The notes beneath the pieces were generated by a model that made no database searches, had not been told where the DNA came from, and saw only the letters and a program-made list of their open reading frames with translations. Below are positions 35,199-43,380 of a DNA stretch of 64,000 bases, one piece after another. The number at the start of each line of letters is the position of its first letter. Position 1 is the first letter of the stretch. The stretch spans positions 1,674,001-1,738,000 of the forward strand of contig NZ_CP173677.1 in assembly GCF_045055315.1 (NCBI RefSeq), in the 5' to 3' direction. Both the position numbers and the translations under genes were made by a program. The stretch comes from Brachymonas wangyanguii (GTDB taxonomy: Bacteria; Pseudomonadota; Gammaproteobacteria; Burkholderiales; Burkholderiaceae_C).

Positions 35199-36290
35199 TC
35201 AGTAGCTGTAGACCGAGACCGGCAGGCCGAGCGAACGCACCTTGTCGGCGACGCGATCCATTTCCTTGCGCGTGCTGAACGGTCCCATGCGCACGCGGGT
35301 AACGTCCTTGCCGTTGATCTTGACGACCTGGGTGTAGTTATTGAGGCCGGCAGCCGACAGCTGGCGACGCACCGCGGCGACCTTGCCATCCTCGACAAAG
35401 GCACCCACCTGCACCACGAAGCGTCCGGTCGCCGGGAAATCGGCACCCGGGCGGTTGGCGGCAGCGGCTTTCTCGGCAGCCGCCTTGTCTGCGGCAGCCT
35501 TCTCGCGCGCGGCCTTGTCGGCTGCGGCTTTCTCTGCTGCAGCCTTGTCACGGGCTGCTTTTTCGGCAGCCGCCTTGTCGCGTGCGGCCTTTTCTGCGGC
35601 TGCCTTGTCGGCTGCGGCCTTGTCACGGGCCGCCTTTTCGCGTGCAGCCTTGTCGGCAGCGGCTTTTTCTGCGGCTTCCTTCTCGGCAGCGGCCTTGTCG
35701 CGCGCGGCCTTGTCACGGGCAGCCTTTTCTTCGGCAGCCTTGTCACGCGCGGCCTTGTCGGCCGCCGCTTTTTCTGCAGCAGCCTGGTCGCGTGCAGCCT
35801 TGTCGGCGCGTTCGCGCTCGGCCCGGGCCTGCGCTTCACGTTCCTGCTCGATGCGCTTGCGTGCGGCTTCCTCGTCAGCGGCACGGGCGCGGGCCGCTTC
35901 TTCTTCGGCCAGGCGCAAGGTGGCTTCATCAGGGGTCTGGCTGGCAGCCAGCTGGGCCAGCGCCACGCTGGCGGCAGGCTCGGCGACGATCACCTCTTCA
36001 TCGGCCGAGAGGCTGTTCTCGACGGCAACACTGGCCGAGCTGCTACCGGCAATATCGATCGCCATGTCGGCCGGCACGCTGCGCGGCGGTGCGCTGAAGA
36101 CCAGCGGGAAGACGATCACGGCCGCCACCACCAGCACGGTCGCGCCAATCAGGCGCTGGCGCGCGCGGCGACTCAGCTCCTCGGTGGCAGGCGACACGCT
36201 GTTCTTGCCAGCGCACCCCTTGTCAGGGCTGGCTTCAGGCTTGCCGGAATCGGGCGTGGAGGTGTTGCGACGGAAATTGAAGAAGGCCAT
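35199..36290 (-). CDS. SPOR-domain protein with a long helical repeat (DedD-like position)
   Basis: A 363-residue membrane-anchored protein. After a basic N-terminus, one transmembrane helix (IGATVLVVAAVIVFPLVF) spans about residues 48-65. A charged alanine-rich coil runs from about residue 125 to 275, and a SPOR domain ends the protein (RFVVQVGAFVEDGKVA, then RVRMGPFSTRKEMDRVADK). SPOR domains bind denuded septal peptidoglycan. In the folC-SPOR-cvpA-purF order it stands where E. coli has dedD. The coil is unusually long and would span the periplasm. Confidence 0.92.
   Translation of the reverse strand: MAFFNFRRNTSTPDSGKPEASPDKGCAGKNSVSPATEELSRRARQRLIGATVLVVAAVIVFPLVFSAPPRSVPADMAIDIAGSSSASVAVENSLSADEEVIVAEPAASVALAQLAASQTPDEATLRLAEEEAARARAADEEAARKRIEQEREAQARAERERADKAARDQAAAEKAAADKAARDKAAEEKAARDKAARDKAAAEKEAAEKAAADKAAREKAARDKAAADKAAAEKAARDKAAAEKAARDKAAAEKAAADKAAREKAAADKAAAEKAAAANRPGADFPATGRFVVQVGAFVEDGKVAAVRRQLSAAGLNNYTQVVKINGKDVTRVRMGPFSTRKEMDRVADKVRSLGLPVSVYSY
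35462..35845 (-). repeat. Coding pentapeptide repeat array in the SPOR gene
   Basis: More than 20 imperfect 15-bp units encode (D/E)KAA(A/R/E)-type pentapeptides. The array predicts a continuous, TolA-like alpha-helix. Long repetitive DNA of this kind can change length by slippage. Confidence 0.85.
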
Positions 36291-36311
36291 GCATCAATCT
36301 GTAGTGAGGGA

Positions 36312-37667
36312 TCAGGCGGCAGGCGGAGGATTCCCGGAGTCCGGCGAACCCGGCATGTGCGGGGCAGACAATTTGGGCAGCGGCTCGCTCAGCACATCAC
36401 CTACCGTAAAGAACGATCCTGAAACCACGATTCTATCAGCCGGGTCCGCGGCTGCAATGGCTGCCTGCAGTGCCGCACGCGGCGAGGCGTGCTGGCTGGC
36501 TTCGGACGGCACGATGCGCGGCTGGCCGGCACAGTACTGCTGCCATTGCTGCAGCAGGTCTGCGTTGCTGGCGGCACGCGGCGTCGGCAGGTCGCAAAAG
36601 TACCATTTATCTACCACCGGGTGCAGGCGCTGCAGCATGTCGCCGATGTCCTTGTCGGCCATGGCGCCAAACACCATGTGCGTGACCGGGTAATACGGCA
36701 TGGCATCCAGGTTGGCCACCAGTGCCGCCACGGCATGCGGGTTGTGCGCCACGTCCAGCACCAGCGCCGGCTGACCCGGCACCATCTGGAAACGGCCCGG
36801 CAACTCCACCTGCGCCAGGCCCAGACGGATCGCCTGCGCCGGCAGCGGCAGGCGGTCGCGCAGGGCCGTCAGCGCTGCCAGCACGCCGGCGGCGTTCAGC
36901 ATCTGGTTGGCGCCGCGCAGCGCCGGATAGGCCAGCGCCCGGTAACGGCGCTCACGGCCTTGCCAGTTCCACTGCTGCTGGTCGCCACCGGTGGTGAAAT
37001 CGCGGCCCACCAGCCAAAGATCGGCGCCAATCGCCGCGGCATGGTCGATGATGCTTTGCGGCGGCACCGGATCGCTGACGATGGCCGGCTTGCCGGCGCG
37101 CATGATGCCGGCCTTCTCGTAACCGATGGCCTCGCGGTTGTCACCGAGGAATTCGGTGTGATCGACGTCAATGCTGGTGATGATGGCGCAATCGGTATCG
37201 ACCAGGTTGACGGCGTCCAGCCGGCCACCCATGCCGACTTCCAGGATCACCACGTCCAGCTTGGCCTGCGCCAGCGCATCCAGGATCGCCAGCATGGTGA
37301 ATTCGAAATACGTCAGGCTAGTATCGCCACGTGCTTTTTCCACCGCCTCGAAGTGGCGCACCAGCGCGGCTTCGTCCAGCTGCTGGTTGTCGATCTTGCA
37401 GCGCTCGGTGAAATGCACCAGGTGCGGCGAGGTGAACAGGCCGGTGCGGTAGCCGCCATGGCGCAGCATGGATTCGAGCATGGCGCAGGTCGAGCCCTTG
37501 CCGTTGGTGCCCGCCACGGTAAACACCGGGCAGTCAAAGCGCAGGCCGGCGCCGTCGTGCAGACGTTCGGCCACGCTGCGCAGCCGCTCCAGCCCCAGGT
37601 CGATGGTGGTGGAATGCAGGTTCTCGCAGTGGCTCAGCCACTGGTCCAGGGTGTCATAGGTTTGCAT
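36312..37667 (-). CDS. folC: Folylpolyglutamate synthase / dihydrofolate synthase
   Basis: A 451-residue Mur-ligase-family enzyme that adds glutamate to dihydropteroate and folates. The ATP loop FTVAGTNGKGSTCAMLE is near residue 50 and LEVGMGGRLDAVN follows. The C-terminal domain includes VLDVAHNPHAVAAL. It opens the run folC-SPOR-cvpA-purF. The ATG at 37667 was chosen from family length; upstream codons in the open frame are not family-like. Confidence 0.96.
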   Translation of the reverse strand: MQTYDTLDQWLSHCENLHSTTIDLGLERLRSVAERLHDGAGLRFDCPVFTVAGTNGKGSTCAMLESMLRHGGYRTGLFTSPHLVHFTERCKIDNQQLDEAALVRHFEAVEKARGDTSLTYFEFTMLAILDALAQAKLDVVILEVGMGGRLDAVNLVDTDCAIITSIDVDHTEFLGDNREAIGYEKAGIMRAGKPAIVSDPVPPQSIIDHAAAIGADLWLVGRDFTTGGDQQQWNWQGRERRYRALAYPALRGANQMLNAAGVLAALTALRDRLPLPAQAIRLGLAQVELPGRFQMVPGQPALVLDVAHNPHAVAALVANLDAMPYYPVTHMVFGAMADKDIGDMLQRLHPVVDKWYFCDLPTPRAASNADLLQQWQQYCAGQPRIVPSEASQHASPRAALQAAIAAADPADRIVVSGSFFTVGDVLSEPLPKLSAPHMPGSPDSGNPPPAA

Positions 37668-37706
37668 GGGCGCCATTTTCCCAGACTGCGCACCATAATG
37701 GACGGC

Positions 37707-38072
37707 ATGACGAGCAAAACACCCACTTCCATCATGCTGTACGGCATTCCCAACTGCACCTCGGTCAAGAAAGGCCGTGTCTGGCTGGACGAGCAGGGGC
37801 TGCCCTACACCTTCCACGACTTCAAGAAACAGGGCGTACCGGCTGATGCGCTGCAGCGCTGGGTCGATGCGGTCGGCTGGGAAACACTGGTCAACCGCAA
37901 GGGCACGACCTGGCGCAAGCTGGATCCGGCGCAGCAGGAGGCGGTGCAGGATGCCGCCAGCGCCCAGGCGCTGATGCTGGAGCAGTCCAGCGTGATCAAG
38001 CGCCCGGTGATCGACTGGGGCAACGGCCGCATCACGGTCGGCTTCACGCCAGAAGCCTGGCCGGCAGCCTGA
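37707..38072 (+). CDS. ArsC/Spx-family reductase (YffB-like)
   Basis: A 121-residue thioredoxin-fold protein. It starts with MLYGIPNCTSVKKGRVWLDE, where one cysteine (Cys17) stands at the active-site turn, and ends WGNGRITVGFTPEAW. This matches YffB-like members, whose role is unclear, rather than true arsenate reductases with an arsenic operon. No arsenic genes are near. The ATG at 37707 has GGAC nearby; 37698 is also possible. It is divergent from folC. Confidence 0.87.
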   Translation: MTSKTPTSIMLYGIPNCTSVKKGRVWLDEQGLPYTFHDFKKQGVPADALQRWVDAVGWETLVNRKGTTWRKLDPAQQEAVQDAASAQALMLEQSSVIKRPVIDWGNGRITVGFTPEAWPAA

Positions 38073-38089
38073 AGCCGTTCAGAGGCGAA

Positions 38090-38503
38090 TCAGCGGTGGA
38101 ATTCGCCCTGTGCTTCCGGCTGCGACACCACCTCCAGGATACGCAGTTCCAGCTTGCGGCCGCCCGGCACCTGCCAGGCAATAGTTTCACCCACGCTCAG
38201 GCCGAGCAGCGCGCTGCCAACCGGCGTCAGCACCGAGATGCTGTCAGGCGCGGTCGCATTGTGCGGATAGACCAGCGTCAGCGAGCGGTGCTGACCGGTC
38301 CCCAGATCCTCGAACTTGACGGTGGTGTTCATCGTCACCAGGCCCGGCGGCACCTCGCTCGGTTCCACCACGTTGGCACGCAGCAGCTCCGACTCCAGCG
38401 CCTCGATGCCAGGCACATTCTGGGCGGCATCCGACTCCAGAAGCGTTTCAATACGCTCGTAGTCAAGGCTGGAGATCGTGATGGGAGAATTGGAGGTGCT
38501 CAT
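38090..38503 (-). CDS. rnk: Rnk-like regulator (GreA/GreB C-terminal domain)
   Basis: A 137-residue protein with an N-terminal helical part and the GreA/GreB-type C-terminal domain (SISVLTPVGSALLGLSVGE and TIAWQVPGG). Rnk binds RNA polymerase and was first seen as a regulator of nucleoside diphosphate kinase. It lacks the long coiled coil of GreA, so it does not act in transcript cleavage. It is convergent with the ArsC-like gene and divergent from cls. Confidence 0.88.
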   Translation of the reverse strand: MSTSNSPITISSLDYERIETLLESDAAQNVPGIEALESELLRANVVEPSEVPPGLVTMNTTVKFEDLGTGQHRSLTLVYPHNATAPDSISVLTPVGSALLGLSVGETIAWQVPGGRKLELRILEVVSQPEAQGEFHR

Positions 38504-38617
38504 GGGGACAGAAAGACGACAGGGGAAACGGAACAAGACGGCTATGATAGCCAATAGCCCTCACCCCCACCAAGTCGCAGCGAATCAGTGCGACTTTGCC
38601 CGCCACCCTGCCCGACC

Positions 38618-40069
38618 ATGATCGACTACCTGCTGTTGCACTGGAAAAGCCTGCTGGCATCGCTCTGGCTGGTCACCGGTATCTACCTGGCCTTGCGCAT
38701 CATCTGGCAGCAGCGCGCCCCGGTGGCGACGCTGGCCTGGATCATGATTCTCGGGCTGGTGCCGCCCGTCGGCATCCTGGTGTATCACCTGTTCGGTCCC
38801 ACGCGCGTGAACCGGCAGACGCTGCGCCGCACGCGCAGCCGCATCCTGCTGGCTTCCGAAAACGACATGGACAAGCTGCTGGAGGGCGAATTCAGCCCGT
38901 CTGTCACCGAGCGCCAGCACCAGCGCCTGATCGAGGCCGCCTGCGGCATTCCGGTATCGAGCTGCTCGCGCACCGAGCGCCTGCGCAATGGCGACGCCAC
39001 CTTCAGCGCCATCCTGCAGGCTGTGGCCGAGGCCAGGCTGCACATCCATCTCGAATACTATATTTTCGATCCCGACGCCACCGGCAGCGCACTGCTGGAC
39101 GCCCTCACGACCAAGGCGCGCGAAGGCGTGCGTGTGCGCTTGCTGGTAGATGGCCTCGGTTCCGCACGCCTGCTGGGCCGGCGTGGCCGCGCCCTGCTGC
39201 AGGCCTTCCGCGACGCCGGCGGCGAGCTGGCGGTCTTCCACCCGGCGCGGCTGCATCGCATGCTGCCCTTTGTCAACCTGCGTACGCACCGCAAGATCCT
39301 GGTCGTCGACGGCCATATCGGTTTTACCGGCGGCATCAACGTCACCGATGACGGCTGCGAGAAGCAGAATCCCGACAGCGCCTATCGCGACACGCACTTG
39401 CGCCTGGAAGGCGCTGCGGTGCGCTGGCTGCAGTACACCTTCATGCAGGACTGGGTCTATGCCAGCGGCCGGCACCAGTTCGAGGTCAATGTGTTCCCGC
39501 CGCAGGAGCCCGGCGAGCATGCGGTGCAGGTGCTGGCCTCCGGCCCGGACAGCGGGCGCGAGGCGATCCACCGCAGCATGCTGCACGCCATCAACATGGC
39601 CAAGGTGCGCATCCTGCTGACCACACCCTACTTCGTGCCGACCGAACCGGCCTTCTATGCCCTGATCAATGCCGCGCTGCGCGGTGTCGATGTGCAGATC
39701 ATGGTGCCGATGCGCAGCGATTCCTTTCTGGTCACCTGGGCGGCACGCTCGTACTTCGGCGCACTGCGCACTGTCGGCGTGAAGATCTTCGAATACCAGG
39801 GCAAGGGCATGCTGCACGCCAAGACGCTGGTCGTGGACGACGAATACAGCATGATCGGCACCGCCAACTTTGACAACCGCAGTTTCCTGCTCAACTTCGA
39901 GAATGGCGTGGTGCTGTATGGCGAGGAGATGAACGCCATCCTGGCAGAAGATTTTGCCGATGACCGCACCCGTGCGCGCTATGTCACGCAGGAGATCATG
40001 GACCAGCGTTCGCAGTGGCACGAACGCATGCTGACCGCCTTCGCCCGTCTGCTTTCCCCGCTGCTCTAG
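38618..40069 (+). CDS. cls: Cardiolipin synthase
   Basis: A 483-residue phospholipase-D-superfamily enzyme that joins phosphatidylglycerol to make cardiolipin. It has two N-terminal helices, then two HKD motifs: HRKILVVDGHIGFTGG near residue 224 and HAKTLVVDDEYSMIGTANFD near 401. The domain order fits ClsA-type enzymes. The ATG at 38618 starts at the first helix; a GTG at 38588 is in frame. The ppnP gene follows. Confidence 0.94.
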   Translation: MIDYLLLHWKSLLASLWLVTGIYLALRIIWQQRAPVATLAWIMILGLVPPVGILVYHLFGPTRVNRQTLRRTRSRILLASENDMDKLLEGEFSPSVTERQHQRLIEAACGIPVSSCSRTERLRNGDATFSAILQAVAEARLHIHLEYYIFDPDATGSALLDALTTKAREGVRVRLLVDGLGSARLLGRRGRALLQAFRDAGGELAVFHPARLHRMLPFVNLRTHRKILVVDGHIGFTGGINVTDDGCEKQNPDSAYRDTHLRLEGAAVRWLQYTFMQDWVYASGRHQFEVNVFPPQEPGEHAVQVLASGPDSGREAIHRSMLHAINMAKVRILLTTPYFVPTEPAFYALINAALRGVDVQIMVPMRSDSFLVTWAARSYFGALRTVGVKIFEYQGKGMLHAKTLVVDDEYSMIGTANFDNRSFLLNFENGVVLYGEEMNAILAEDFADDRTRARYVTQEIMDQRSQWHERMLTAFARLLSPLL

Positions 40070-40147
40070 CCGTCCGCTGTACAAAAGCGGTAACATTCAG
40101 GCTTTGGCGCCATCAGGTGCCATGTCTCCTGTCTGATCGATTCCCCC

Positions 40148-40462
40148 ATGACTACCATCCTGAACAATGTGGCCCTGGACGCCAAGGCCAATGTGTACTT
40201 TGACGGCAAGTGCGTTTCGCACAGCTTTACCCTGGCCGACGGCACGCGCAAGTCGGCCGGCGTGGTCCTGCCGGCCACGCTGACCTTTGGCACCGCCGCC
40301 CCGGAAATCATGGAATGCGTGCACGGTGACTGCGAGTACAAGCTGGCCGGCAGCGACAGCTGGCAGCGCTGCAGCGCCGGCGAATCGTTCAGCATTCCGG
40401 GCGACAGCTCCTTCGACATCCGCGTGGAAGAGGCCTTCCACTACATCTGCCACTACGGCTGA
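40148..40462 (+). CDS. ppnP: Pyrimidine/purine nucleoside phosphorylase
   Basis: A 104-residue cupin-fold protein of the PpnP (YaiE/DUF1255) family, which phosphorolyses several nucleosides. The motifs GVVLPATLTFGTAAPEIMEC, the sequence after VHGDCEYKL, and the ending FDIRVEEAFHYICHYG match well. It lies 27 bp upstream of argG and may share its transcript. Confidence 0.93.
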   Translation: MTTILNNVALDAKANVYFDGKCVSHSFTLADGTRKSAGVVLPATLTFGTAAPEIMECVHGDCEYKLAGSDSWQRCSAGESFSIPGDSSFDIRVEEAFHYICHYG

Positions 40463-40489
40463 TCCCCTTTCCGATTTTCCAGACACACC

Positions 40490-41830
40490 ATGTCCAATAC
40501 GATCCTGCAAAACATTCCCGTCGGCCAGAAGGTCGGCATCGCCTTCTCCGGTGGCCTGGACACCAGCGCCGCCCTGCTGTGGATGCGCCAGAAGGGTGCG
40601 GTTCCCTACGCCTACACCGCCAACCTCGGCCAGCCCGATGAAGATGACTACGAAGCCATCCCGCGCAAGGCCTCCGAATACGGTGCCGAGAAGGCGCGCC
40701 TGATTGACTGCCGCACGCAGCTGGCCCACGAAGGCATCGCCGCCATCCAGTGCGGCGCCTTCCACGTCAGCACCGGTGGCATCTACTACTACAACACCAC
40801 GCCGCTGGGCCGCGCCGTGACTGGCACCATGCTGGTTGCCGCGATGAAGGAAGACGACGTCAACATCTGGGGTGACGGCTCGACATACAAGGGCAATGAC
40901 ATCGAGCGCTTCTACCGCTACGGCCTGCTGACCAACCCGGCTCTGAAGATCTACAAGCCCTGGCTGGACCAGAACTTCATCGACGAACTCGGCGGCCGCA
41001 AGGAGATGAGCGAGTTCCTGATCAAGAACGGCTTCGACTACAAGATGAGCGTAGAGAAAGCCTACTCCACCGACAGCAACATGCTGGGTGCCACGCACGA
41101 AGCCAAGGACCTGGAAGAGCTGAACAGTGGCGTGCGCATCGTCAGCCCGATCATGGGTGTCGCCTTCTGGAAGCCGGAAGTCGAGGTACAGGCCGAAGAA
41201 GTGCGCGTGCGCTTCGAGGAAGGCGTGCCGGTGGCGCTGAACGGCCGCGAGATCCACGATCCGGTCGAGTTGTTCCTGGAAGCCAACCGCATCGGCGGTC
41301 GCCACGGCCTGGGCATGAGCGACCAGATCGAGAACCGCATCATCGAAGCCAAGAGCCGCGGCATCTACGAGGCTCCCGGCATGGCGCTGCTGCACATCGC
41401 CTACGAGCGCCTGGTGACCGGCATCCACAACGAGGACACCATCGAGCAGTACCGTATCAACGGCCTGAAGCTGGGCCGCCTGCTGTACCAGGGCCGCTGG
41501 TTCGACCCGCAGACCCTGATGCTGCGCGAAACTGCCCAGCGCTGGGTGGCGCGCGCCATTACCGGCGAGGTGACGCTGGAACTGCGCCGCGGCAACGACT
41601 ACTCGATCCTGAACACCGAATCGCCCAACCTGACTTACGCGCCCGAACGCCTGAGCATGGAGAAGGTCGAGAACGCGCCGTTCAGCCCGGCCGACCGCAT
41701 CGGCCAGCTGACCATGCGCAACCTGGATATCGTCGACACGCGCGGCAAGCTGGGCATCTATGCCAACAGCGGCCTGCTGCAACTGGGCGAAGGCGCCGCG
41801 ATGCTGAAGCTGGAAGGCAAGAAGGGCTGA
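40490..41830 (+). CDS. argG: Argininosuccinate synthase
   Basis: A 446-residue enzyme that joins citrulline and aspartate in arginine biosynthesis. The PP-loop is VGIAFSGGLDTSAALLWM near the N-terminus. The length and YTANLGQPDEDDYEAIP fit the E. coli-like long class. The order ppnP-argG is not a pathway link. A strong terminator follows. No ARG box is evident in the short upstream gap. Confidence 0.98.
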   Translation: MSNTILQNIPVGQKVGIAFSGGLDTSAALLWMRQKGAVPYAYTANLGQPDEDDYEAIPRKASEYGAEKARLIDCRTQLAHEGIAAIQCGAFHVSTGGIYYYNTTPLGRAVTGTMLVAAMKEDDVNIWGDGSTYKGNDIERFYRYGLLTNPALKIYKPWLDQNFIDELGGRKEMSEFLIKNGFDYKMSVEKAYSTDSNMLGATHEAKDLEELNSGVRIVSPIMGVAFWKPEVEVQAEEVRVRFEEGVPVALNGREIHDPVELFLEANRIGGRHGLGMSDQIENRIIEAKSRGIYEAPGMALLHIAYERLVTGIHNEDTIEQYRINGLKLGRLLYQGRWFDPQTLMLRETAQRWVARAITGEVTLELRRGNDYSILNTESPNLTYAPERLSMEKVENAPFSPADRIGQLTMRNLDIVDTRGKLGIYANSGLLQLGEGAAMLKLEGKKG

Positions 41831-41849
41831 TCGCTCTCCAGTACAAGAC

Positions 41850-41886
41850 AAAACGCCTGGCAGTTTGCGCTGCCAGGCGTTTTTCA
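41850..41886. terminator. Terminator between argG and the DUF937 gene
   Basis: A 14-bp stem (41850-41863 with 41870-41883) around a six-base loop, with A-run and T-run at its ends, can serve both convergent genes. Confidence 0.92.
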
Positions 41887-41927
41887 TGGGCGATGCCGGC
41901 AGCGTCATGGCTGCCGACAGCGGATCA

Positions 41928-42551
41928 TCAGCGCTTCAGGAACGCGCTGCCAATCTTCAGCAGGTCACCGATACCGACCTGGCCATCACCGTCCTGATCC
42001 AGCACTGCGTTCAGCAGGCCGCCACCCAGGCCACCCTGCTGCTGCACCTGGGCACGTTCCTGACCCAGCATGCCACCCAGGCTGCCGGAGTTCATGCCCC
42101 CGGCCATCACGCGGCTGGCCAGGAAGGACATCACGATAGGCGCCAGGATCTTGAGCAGCTGGCCGGACTGGCCGGAGCTCATGCCGCTGACCTGGCCCAG
42201 GCCAGCTTCGGCGCGCGGCTGGGCGCCACCAAAGATATGGCCCAGGATGCCGCCGCCATCCAGCTGGCGACCGGCCGGCTGGCCACCGCCGAGCATGGAA
42301 CCGAGCAGGCCACCCAGATCCAGACCGCCGGCAGACGCACTGCCCATGTGGTCGCGCTGCAGCGCATTGAACAGGCTGTCAGCACCCTGCTGCGTCTGGG
42401 CATTCTGGCCCAGGGCACCCACGATCATCGGAATCGCTGCCGAAATGGCATCGCTGGTCTGGGACGGGCTGGCACCCAGCTGGCCGGCGATCTGGCCCAG
42501 GCGGTCGCCTTGCAGTTGTTGCAGCAGGTCATTGACGATGGAGTTGCTCAT
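41928..42551 (-). CDS. DUF937 (YidB-like) protein with an EF-hand-like C-terminus
   Basis: A 207-residue protein. The N-terminus (VNDLLQQLQGDRLGQIAGQL and ISAAIPMIVGALGQNA) matches DUF937. A Gly/Gln/Met-rich region follows. Near the end, DQDGDGQVGIGDLL has the D-x-D-x-D-G spacing of a calcium-binding EF-hand or dockerin loop. No signal peptide is visible. The function of the family is unknown. Calcium binding is a prediction from the motif. Confidence 0.8.
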   Translation of the reverse strand: MSNSIVNDLLQQLQGDRLGQIAGQLGASPSQTSDAISAAIPMIVGALGQNAQTQQGADSLFNALQRDHMGSASAGGLDLGGLLGSMLGGGQPAGRQLDGGGILGHIFGGAQPRAEAGLGQVSGMSSGQSGQLLKILAPIVMSFLASRVMAGGMNSGSLGGMLGQERAQVQQQGGLGGGLLNAVLDQDGDGQVGIGDLLKIGSAFLKR

Positions 42552-42672
42552 GGCGGGTTCCTTGCAAAAGACAGAAAGATTCCATGATACGACGAGCGTC
42601 AGGACAACGTCGCATCAGGACGGAAGAATCCGGGAATGCGTTGCAAATCACGCTTTCTGCCTGCTGGCTGCG

Positions 42673-43305
42673 TCAACGCGTGACCGGCACCACAAACTCC
42701 CATTGCGACAGGCGCGGCTCGGTCTGGCTGCAGTGCTCGACAAACAGGCTGCGCCAGCGGTGCGTGGGCTCGAACGTGCTGTCCGAATCCTTGCCGGCCG
42801 TCAGGCACAGGCCGGAACCCTGCAGCTCGATACGGCCATCGGCATGCTGCACAAAGCGCTGCAGCGCATCGGCCTCCATGAACGGGCTACGCTCGCCACA
42901 GGGACGCGCGAGCACGGCTGCACCAGCCAGGGCACGGCAGTTGAGGCCGGCCACGGTAGCGCAAACCTGGTACTGCGGAAAATACAGCCGGCCATCGTCC
43001 TGCAGCCGCACTGCCTCATCGGCATAGAGACCGGGCTTGCAGTTGTGCGCAGTCATCGGCAGGTCAAAACGCACGTAATCGCCCGAGCCCATGATGTCCA
43101 GGCAGTAATAGTCTTCGCGATCCAGCGGATCGATCAGGCGCATGTGGCCGATTTGCTGGCTGGTCGTGGCGCTTGAGGCCGGGGTCTGGGCCGAAGCCGC
43201 CGGCAGCAGGCTGGCGGAGCTCTGGGCTGCCGGCTTGTCGCAAGCGGCCAGGGTCAGCAGGCAGGCTGCGGCCAGGGACAGGAAAGGAAAACGGGGGAAT
43301 CGCAT
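42673..43305 (-). CDS. Putative lipoprotein with a ricin-B-like beta-trefoil
   Basis: A 210-residue secreted protein. The signal peptide ends in the lipobox LAAC (Cys22), so it is probably lipid-anchored. After a Ser/Ala-rich linker, three blocks show the beta-trefoil pattern of YCLD, DGRLYF, QVCA, DGRIELQGSGLCL, and a final C-x(9)-QWEF near the end. This resembles ricin-type carbohydrate-binding domains. Seven or more cysteines suggest disulfides. No catalytic domain is visible. It stands alone between DUF937 and murB. Confidence 0.65.
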   Translation of the reverse strand: MRFPRFPFLSLAAACLLTLAACDKPAAQSSASLLPAASAQTPASSATTSQQIGHMRLIDPLDREDYYCLDIMGSGDYVRFDLPMTAHNCKPGLYADEAVRLQDDGRLYFPQYQVCATVAGLNCRALAGAAVLARPCGERSPFMEADALQRFVQHADGRIELQGSGLCLTAGKDSDSTFEPTHRWRSLFVEHCSQTEPRLSQWEFVVPVTR

Positions 43306-43380
43306 GGCGCATGCCGAAAGTCAGGATGACCGACCATAACATCCGCCTCTTGTCCGCATGGGCTGCTCAGGCAAGCCGTA

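Noticed and set aside
35462..35845. Regular short repeats that look like a CRISPR or tandem array
   Set aside because: The 15-bp units are in frame and encode a helical protein repeat; no spacers are present.
35118..36422. Gly/Cys/Phe-rich repeat protein opposite the SPOR gene
   Set aside because: It is the reverse reading of the (D/E)KAA repeat. The SPOR frame has a membrane helix, a domain and a start.
40097..41908. 603-residue open frame opposite ppnP and argG
   Set aside because: It spans two real genes and has shadow composition.
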